A DNA stretch of 64,000 nucleotides from Solitalea koreensis (lineage in GTDB: Bacteria > Bacteroidota > Bacteroidia > Sphingobacteriales > Sphingobacteriaceae): positions 186,001 to 250,000 of the forward strand of contig NZ_FXSZ01000001.1 in assembly GCF_900182575.1 (NCBI RefSeq). Direction: 5' to 3'. This document shows positions 58,679 through 64,000 of this stretch, in pieces (positions within the stretch are counted from its first letter, which is position 1; every line of letters starts with the position of its first letter). The notes beneath the pieces were generated by a model that was not told the origin of the DNA, did not search any database, and worked only from the letters and a program-made list of their open reading frames with translations. The translations under genes were made by a program, and so were the position numbers.

Positions 58679-60228
58679 TACTCGGGTGGTTAATCATATT
58701 GCTTATGGCTGGCGGTTTGCTGGCGTGGCTCTCCGGAAAATGGGAGCCCTACTTACCTAGAACGATTGCGCTGATTAGTATATTAATTGTATTTGGTTTG
58801 GGTTTAACGATCTGGATAAGCCATGCTTCTCTTTCATTTTATGATAACGATGGCTGGATCATCGATTTCAAACGAATCTGGATTCCTGACTTTGGCATCA
58901 GTTTCCATCTGGCAATGGACGGCTTGAGTTTAATTATGGTGATATTAACACTTTTTCTCGGAGTGTTATCTATATTATGCTCCTGGGATGAAATTCAAGA
59001 GCGACAAGGTTTTTATTATTTCAATCTACTTTGGATTTTGGCTGGCATTGTAGGCGTATTTCTTGCAACGGACCTCTTTCTGTTTTATTTCTTCTGGGAA
59101 GTAATGTTGATACCTATGTACTTACTTATTGGCATTTGGGGTAGCGAAAACCGCATTTATGCTTCATACAAATTTTTCATTTTCACCCAAGCCAGCGGGT
59201 TGTTGATGCTTCTGGCGATTCTGGGTTTGTATTTTATAAACGGCCGCAATACCGGTCATTATAGCTTTGATTATTTCGATTTACTGAATGCGGAAATTGC
59301 ACCAACGGACGCCAAATGGCTAATGCTGGGATTTTTGATTGCTTTTGTAGTGAAACTTCCTGTCTTTCCTTTTCATACCTGGCTACCCGATGCCCATTCG
59401 GAAGCCCCAACCGCAGGAAGTGTCGTTTTAGCGGGACTTATGCTAAAAACCGGAGCCTATGGAATTCTCCGTTTTGTAATTCCATTATTCCCTCAAGCAA
59501 CTGCAGAAATTGCCTGGCTCGCCATGTTAATCGGGGTGATAGGCATTATTTACGGTGCCGTACTAGCCTTCGCTCAAACCGATTTAAAACGACTCGTAGC
59601 TTATACCAGCGTAAGCCATATGGGCTTCATCATGCTCGGCGCTTTTTCCTTTAATGAATTAGCGTTACAAGGTGTTTTGTTACAAATTATCACACATGGA
59701 CTCAGTACCGGGGCTTTGTTTATACTAGCTGGAAGTTTAAAAGAACGATTACATACCCGTGATATCAACAAAATGGGTGGCCTTTGGGCTGATGCTCCGG
59801 GAATAGGAACTACAGGATTGATATTCGCGATGGCCTCATGCGGATTACCCGGCCTTGGCAATTTCATAGCTGAATTCATGATTCTAATGGGTGCATTCAA
59901 AGCCAATATTCCGCTTGCCGTAATTGCTACCATCGGACTGGTTTTATCTGCTATTTATTCCCTCCGATTAATGCAGAAGGTTTTCCTTGGGCCGAAAACC
60001 GATGAACATTCAATAAAAGATTTTTCGCTCCGGGAGATAATCATCATGGCAAGTCTAACAATTGCTATTATTTGGACTGGAGTATATCCACAGCCTATTA
60101 TTAATACTGTAAATTCAAGTATTTCAAAACTAAAAGAATACTACTCTTCTGCAGTAATGATCGAAGAACCTATTGTAAAAAAAGAGATCAAATATCTACC
60201 TAAATCCATTGACAATGACGGTAAGTGA
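58675..60228 (+). CDS. nuoM: NADH-quinone oxidoreductase subunit M
   Basis: NuoM is the second antiporter-like subunit. Features are FYYFNLLWILAGIVGVFLAT, FFWEVMLIPMYLLIGIWGSE, VKLPVFPFHTWLPDAHSEAP and LKRLVAYTSVSHMGFIMLGA. I start at 58675, where ATGA overlaps the nuoL stop; the longer frame from 58615 would add out-of-family residues translated from nuoL sequence. The length is 517 aa. Confidence 0.96.
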   Translation: MILGWLIILLMAGGLLAWLSGKWEPYLPRTIALISILIVFGLGLTIWISHASLSFYDNDGWIIDFKRIWIPDFGISFHLAMDGLSLIMVILTLFLGVLSILCSWDEIQERQGFYYFNLLWILAGIVGVFLATDLFLFYFFWEVMLIPMYLLIGIWGSENRIYASYKFFIFTQASGLLMLLAILGLYFINGRNTGHYSFDYFDLLNAEIAPTDAKWLMLGFLIAFVVKLPVFPFHTWLPDAHSEAPTAGSVVLAGLMLKTGAYGILRFVIPLFPQATAEIAWLAMLIGVIGIIYGAVLAFAQTDLKRLVAYTSVSHMGFIMLGAFSFNELALQGVLLQIITHGLSTGALFILAGSLKERLHTRDINKMGGLWADAPGIGTTGLIFAMASCGLPGLGNFIAEFMILMGAFKANIPLAVIATIGLVLSAIYSLRLMQKVFLGPKTDEHSIKDFSLREIIIMASLTIAIIWTGVYPQPIINTVNSSISKLKEYYSSAVMIEEPIVKKEIKYLPKSIDNDGK

Positions 60229-61651
60229 TTTAAACGCTTTGATGCCATTAACGATCATTGCCGTAGCCTCGGTTGTGATCATGTTACTTATTGCCTTTAA
60301 ATTGAATCATAAAATCATACAGGCTATATGTGCATTGTCGTTCATAGTTTCGTTAGTATCGCTATCCAATCGGCCTAGTTATTTATCTAATTCTCTTCAT
60401 CAGCTTTTTATTATTGATGGATTTTCAATTTTCGTTTTAGCATTGATCTTATTTTCGGGTTTAGTAATAAACGTTTTTTCATATATCTATTTCGAAGAGA
60501 AAGAGGAAAACCCAAAGGAATATTACATTTTGCTACTGCTATGCACTTTGGGTGCTGAAGTATTGGTTATCAGCAATCATTTTTTTCCTCTTTTTATAGG
60601 ATTGGAGATTCTAAGTATTGGACTTTATGTGCTTATTGCTTATTTGCGCACCCGCAACTTCGCCATTGAAGCTGGTATAAAATACCTGATGCTGGCCGCA
60701 TTTTCATCAGCTTTTTTATTATTCGGGATGGCGCTAATTTATACTGATACGGGCACCATGCAATTCAATTTAATAGCTGATCATCTGAATAAACTTGGAA
60801 TGCCATCAATTATTTTTCTCGTGGGATTTGGACTAATGTTGATTGCCATTGGCTTCAAACTTGCATTGGTACCTTTTCACATGTGGACGGCCGATGTTTA
60901 CCAAGGAGCGCCCTTACCGGTTACTGCATTTATTGCCACGGTTTCAAAAGCTGCCATGTTTACAGTGTTGATTCATTTTTTTAACACCATTGGCAGCAAT
61001 CGTTTTCAAATATCAACCTTAATAATTACCCTCATTGCCATTGCTTCAATGCTAATTGGGAACCTTTTAGCCTTGAATCAACAAAACCTTAAACGGCTTT
61101 TGGCCTATTCTTCCATTGCTCATTTAGGATATCTGTTGTTTGCATTTTTATCCAGTAACAAACTGGGTATTGAGGCCGTAAGTTTCTACTTATTTGCCTA
61201 TTTCATTACCACATTGGGCGCTTTCGGCGTAGTAACCATTCTATCAAGCAAAGAACAGGATGCTGATCATATTGATAATTATCGTGGCTTATTTTGGCAT
61301 TCTCCAATAGCAGCAATTGTAATGACAATTGCTCTGCTTTCCCTAGCCGGAATTCCATTAACAGCAGGTTTCATTGGAAAATTCTACATTCTAAGTGCAG
61401 GAATTGATGCCCATCTCTGGATGCTGGCAATTGTATTGGTACTAAGTAGTGTGATTGGATTATTCTATTATTTGAGAATTATTACAACGATGTTTTCTAA
61501 AGGAGATAAACATATTATCAAAGAAAATTTACTGCATCCTGCTTATTATATTTTGAGTGCTTCAACACTTCTTTTCCTAACCATTTGCATGATTTGGTTC
61601 GGAATTTACCCCATCCAGATAATTTTATTTATAAGAAGTGTATTGAATTAG
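60215..61651 (+). CDS. nuoN: NADH-quinone oxidoreductase subunit N
   Basis: NuoN is the third antiporter-like subunit. Features are LEILSIGLYVLIAYLRTRNF, AIEAGIKYLMLAAFSSAFLL, GFKLALVPFHMWTADVYQGA and NLKRLLAYSSIAHLGYLLFA. I use the ATG at 60215, 14 bases inside nuoM, rather than the TTG at 60209. The length is 478 aa. It ends the nuo operon. Confidence 0.96.
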   Translation: MTVSDLNALMPLTIIAVASVVIMLLIAFKLNHKIIQAICALSFIVSLVSLSNRPSYLSNSLHQLFIIDGFSIFVLALILFSGLVINVFSYIYFEEKEENPKEYYILLLLCTLGAEVLVISNHFFPLFIGLEILSIGLYVLIAYLRTRNFAIEAGIKYLMLAAFSSAFLLFGMALIYTDTGTMQFNLIADHLNKLGMPSIIFLVGFGLMLIAIGFKLALVPFHMWTADVYQGAPLPVTAFIATVSKAAMFTVLIHFFNTIGSNRFQISTLIITLIAIASMLIGNLLALNQQNLKRLLAYSSIAHLGYLLFAFLSSNKLGIEAVSFYLFAYFITTLGAFGVVTILSSKEQDADHIDNYRGLFWHSPIAAIVMTIALLSLAGIPLTAGFIGKFYILSAGIDAHLWMLAIVLVLSSVIGLFYYLRIITTMFSKGDKHIIKENLLHPAYYILSASTLLFLTICMIWFGIYPIQIILFIRSVLN

Positions 61652-61775
61652 AATTTCATTAAAAAAACAAACAAAATAGCTGAAAATCAATAATTTAGAT
61701 TGATTCATGCATAATAAGTTCGTAAGTTTAACAGTTCCGAATTAACCAATAAACTAAATCCAAAAATTTATCGTA

Positions 61776-62105
61776 ATGAAAACTCTAATCTTATTAATTA
61801 CAATTACCTTTCTTGGTATTACAGCTAATGCCCAGGATAACACTAAGGGCAAAATGAAGAAAATGAACAAAGTGAGTACTATGGAGGTTATGTATATCTG
61901 CCCAAAATGCAATTATATGTCAACAAAAGCAGGTACGTGTCCTCATGATAAAGTGGCCTTAATAAAAGAGGGTACTTACTATTGTACAATGGACCTTGAC
62001 CAAACCAGTGATAAACCAGGCAAATGTGCTAAATGCGGCATGGATTTGACCAAAATGGAACGTAAAGACATGAATGACAAAATGGAGAAAGATAGTGTTA
62101 AATAA
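61776..62105 (+). CDS. Secreted HMBD-type (heavy-metal-binding) domain protein
   Basis: A signal peptide (LILLITITFLGITANAQ) leads to a mature protein of about 90 aa with two Cys clusters: MYICPKCNYMSTKAGTCPHD and YYCTMDLDQTSDKPGKCAKC followed by GMDL. The second has the CxxCGMDL form of the heavy-metal-binding domain often found at the start of copper-transporting proteins; the first is a relative with CPHD. Periplasmic copper or zinc binding is a reasonable inference. It stands alone after nuoN with its own terminator. Confidence 0.8.
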   Translation: MKTLILLITITFLGITANAQDNTKGKMKKMNKVSTMEVMYICPKCNYMSTKAGTCPHDKVALIKEGTYYCTMDLDQTSDKPGKCAKCGMDLTKMERKDMNDKMEKDSVK

Positions 62106-62128
62106 AGCCTTACAACCGCTGGGATTAT

Positions 62129-62165
62129 AAAGAAAGCCTTCCCGTTAATCAGGAAGGCTTTCTTT
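62129..62165. terminator. Bidirectional terminator between the metal-binding protein gene and sucB
   Basis: AAAGAAAGCCTTCC (62129-62142) pairs perfectly with GGAAGGCTTTCTTT (62152-62165) across a 9-nt loop, with A/T-rich ends on both sides. Confidence 0.85.
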
Positions 62166-62189
62166 TATCTAGAATCTTTAGTCTAAAAA

Positions 62190-63410
62190 CTAAACTCCTA
62201 ACAACAATCTGGTAGGATCTTCTAATAATTGTTTCACACGAACAAGGAAACCAACTGACTCACGACCATCAATAATACGGTGATCATAAGAAAGTGCGAT
62301 GTACATCATCGGGCGAATAACTACTTGTCCTTTTTCAGCAACCGGACGCTCAACAATGTTATGCATACCTAAAATAGCCGATTGTGGAGCATTAATAATT
62401 GGAGTCGACATCATTGAACCAAATACACCACCATTAGTGATTGTAAAGGTCCCTCCGGTCATTTCTTCAATGCTTAATTTATTTTCACGGGCCTTTAAAG
62501 CCAAAGCCAATACAGCTGATTCAATTTGAGCAAGGCTCATTGAGTCTGCATTGCGAATTACGGGAACAACTAACCCTTTAGGAGCTGAAACCGCGATAGA
62601 ACAATCAACAAAATTGTTGTAAACGATCTCTTCTCCTTCGATACGAGCGTTTACTGAAGGATATTCTTTTAATGCTTCGCAAACCGCTTTAGTGAAGAAT
62701 GACATGAAGCCAAGACCAACACCGTGTTTCTCTTTGAATTTATCTTTGTATTGCGCACGAATTGCCATGATTGGCGACATATCTACTTCATTGAAAGTAG
62801 TTAACATTGCAGTTTCATTTTTAACAGCAACTAAACGTTTTGAAATTGTCTTACGCAGGTTCGACATTTTTTCACGTTTTTCTTCACGAGAACCAAAAAC
62901 GGCAGGTGCAGCAGCAAGTGGAGCAGCTTTTGCAGGTGCTGCAACAGGTTTAGCGCTCGCTTTCTCTGCATCTTCTTTGGTTATTCTACCATCTTTGCCA
63001 GTACCGTTTACATCCTTAGCATCAATTCCTTTTTCAGACAAAATTTTTGAAGCAGAAGGAGAAGGATGACCCGTTGCATAATTCGCAGAAGCGGAAACAG
63101 GCGCAGGCGTTGCTACAGTTGCAGCATTAGCAGCAACTGCTTTCTCTTCTTTTACAGGGGCAGCAGCCGGAGCAGCACCTTCCTCAATAGCACAAATTAC
63201 TGCACCAACCGGAATAGTATCGCCTTCTGCAGCTTTTGTTTTTAGTACACCAGCTTTTTCAGCGGTTAATTCAAAAGTAGCTTTGTCAGATTCAAGTTCA
63301 GCAATGACCTCATCCATCTCAACAAACTCACCGTCGTTTTTAATCCAACGCGACAAGGTAACTTCTGTTATTGATTCGCCCACTGCGGGCACTTTCATTT
63401 CAATAGCCAT
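62190..63410 (-). CDS. sucB: Dihydrolipoyllysine-residue succinyltransferase (E2 of 2-oxoglutarate dehydrogenase)
   Basis: E2 transfers the succinyl group from E1 to CoA. Domains in order are the lipoyl domain with the modified Lys in ELESDKATFELTAE (about residue 43), an Ala/Pro-rich linker, the E3/E1-binding domain PSASKILSEKGIDAKDVNG, a second linker, and the catalytic domain ending SYDHRIIDGRESVGFLVRVK, where His and Asp are catalytic. The length is 406 aa with a single lipoyl domain, as in SucB. It lies 106 bases after sucA in one operon; E3 (lpdA) is elsewhere. Confidence 0.95.
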   Translation of the reverse strand: MAIEMKVPAVGESITEVTLSRWIKNDGEFVEMDEVIAELESDKATFELTAEKAGVLKTKAAEGDTIPVGAVICAIEEGAAPAAAPVKEEKAVAANAATVATPAPVSASANYATGHPSPSASKILSEKGIDAKDVNGTGKDGRITKEDAEKASAKPVAAPAKAAPLAAAPAVFGSREEKREKMSNLRKTISKRLVAVKNETAMLTTFNEVDMSPIMAIRAQYKDKFKEKHGVGLGFMSFFTKAVCEALKEYPSVNARIEGEEIVYNNFVDCSIAVSAPKGLVVPVIRNADSMSLAQIESAVLALALKARENKLSIEEMTGGTFTITNGGVFGSMMSTPIINAPQSAILGMHNIVERPVAEKGQVVIRPMMYIALSYDHRIIDGRESVGFLVRVKQLLEDPTRLLLGV

Positions 63411-63453
63411 GATTTATTGGGGTATTTCTTGTATTCGTTACTTATTTATAAAC

Positions 63454-63508
63454 GAAGTAGGATACATGAGTAATAAGTAGTTTTACTCTATCTCATAAAT
63501 CCTACTTC
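63454..63508. repeat. Nested inverted repeat between sucA and sucB
   Basis: GAAGTAGGAT (63454-63463) pairs with ATCCTACTTC (63499-63508); inside, GAGTAA (63468-63473) pairs with TTACTC (63483-63488), and an alternative ATGAG/CTCAT pair is possible. No U-tract follows. It could be a processing site or attenuator in the sucAB transcript, or a repeat element. Confidence 0.55.
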
Positions 63509-63516
63509 ATATTTTA

Positions 63517-64000
63517 TTAATCTACTTTTTCAGTCTTTTTTACTGCTTTTTTCACCGTTTCTTTCACATTAGCATCAACTTTACTTGCAAAAGCACGGCT
63601 GATTATGTTAAGCTGTTGAACAACGTGAAGTTTAGCGTAACCGGTTGCCGGGCTGCTCGATTCCTGACGAGCGATAACTTCAATTGGCTCGCGGCGTAAA
63701 TGACGAACAATCCATGGCCATGCTCCCATGTTTTCAGGCTCTTCTTGTACCCAGAAAATTTCTTCAGCATTGCTGTATTTTTCTTTGATCGCATTGTATT
63801 GCTCCATCGGGAACGGATACATTTGCTCAACACGAACAACAGCTACATCGTGGCGTTCATCTTTTTGCTGCTGATCAAGTAATTCATAATAGATCTTACC
63901 TGAACAGAACAACACTTTTTTCACATTTTTAGCTTTTACTGATGCATCATCAATGATTTCCTGGAAACCACCGGTAGTAAAATCTGCGAGTGGGCTTACG
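63517..64000 (-). CDS. sucA: 2-oxoglutarate dehydrogenase E1 component, C-terminal part
   Basis: Only the C-terminal 160 residues are inside the window; the frame is open to the edge and has no start here. The segment includes PLADFTTGGFQEIIDD, KKVLFCSGKIYYELLDQQ, VAVVRVEQMYPFPMEQYN, WVQEEPENMGAWPWIVRHL and RQESSSPATGYAKLHV, which match the C-terminal domain of E1. A Lys-rich tail of about 20 residues (VKETVKKAVKKTEKVD) is an extension. E1 decarboxylates 2-oxoglutarate with thiamine diphosphate. Confidence 0.93.
   Translation of the reverse strand, partial: VSPLADFTTGGFQEIIDDASVKAKNVKKVLFCSGKIYYELLDQQQKDERHDVAVVRVEQMYPFPMEQYNAIKEKYSNAEEIFWVQEEPENMGAWPWIVRHLRREPIEVIARQESSSPATGYAKLHVVQQLNIISRAFASKVDANVKETVKKAVKKTEKVD

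Overview
The window is a chromosomal segment of a Bacteroidota bacterium, probably of the Sphingobacteriales. The evidence is the AT-rich composition, repeated promoter signals of the Bacteroidota type (TTTG, about 19 bases, then TAnnTTTG), a secreted protein with a type IX secretion (T9SS) type B sorting domain, DUF2723 and DUF5777 proteins, and weak Shine-Dalgarno sites at most genes. The genus cannot be fixed from the sequence alone. Nearly everything is housekeeping. I see no phage, plasmid, CRISPR array, defence island or complete insertion sequence, and I did not find a large undescribed system.

Layout. An M42 peptidase gene (+) faces dnaK (-). From about 22.1 kb down to 3.6 kb, on the minus strand, lie the str genes (rpsL, rpsG, fusA, rpsJ) and the merged S10-spc-alpha cluster (rplC to rplQ, including secY, map, infA, rpmJ and rpoA). 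An intrinsic terminator and a new promoter separate rpsJ from rplC, and a second terminator/promoter-like site lies between rpsN and rpsH. From 22 to 31 kb are an alpha/beta hydrolase, pgi, a YceI plus DUF5777 pair, a 1213-residue PKD/T9SS surface protein, and a membrane protein/HTH regulator pair. From 31 to 43 kb are pth, rplY, prs, tRNA-Gln, a DUF2723 glycosyltransferase-like protein, a small lipoprotein, accA, an HMA-like protein without its metal site, two tRNA-Asn genes, a PfkB kinase, several small orphan genes and an ECF sigma factor. From 43 to 46.5 kb are murB, lpdA and a CBS-domain gene.

From 46.5 to 61.7 kb is a complete nuo operon (A, B, fused CD, E to N) for respiratory complex I. 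It is followed by a secreted metal-binding-type protein, then sucB and the 3' end of sucA on the minus strand. LpdA (E3), SucB (E2) and SucA (E1) together make the 2-oxoglutarate dehydrogenase complex, whose NADH feeds complex I.

The most interesting material is in the spacers: terminators whose 3' arm also carries a promoter -7 element, long-armed inverted repeats of dispersed-repeat type (one REP-like at the nuoG/nuoH junction), a GATTACAC repeat cluster between rpsG and fusA, a 16-bp palindrome in front of the HTH operon, a possible orphan IS end, and an apparent frameshift in a small coiled-coil gene.
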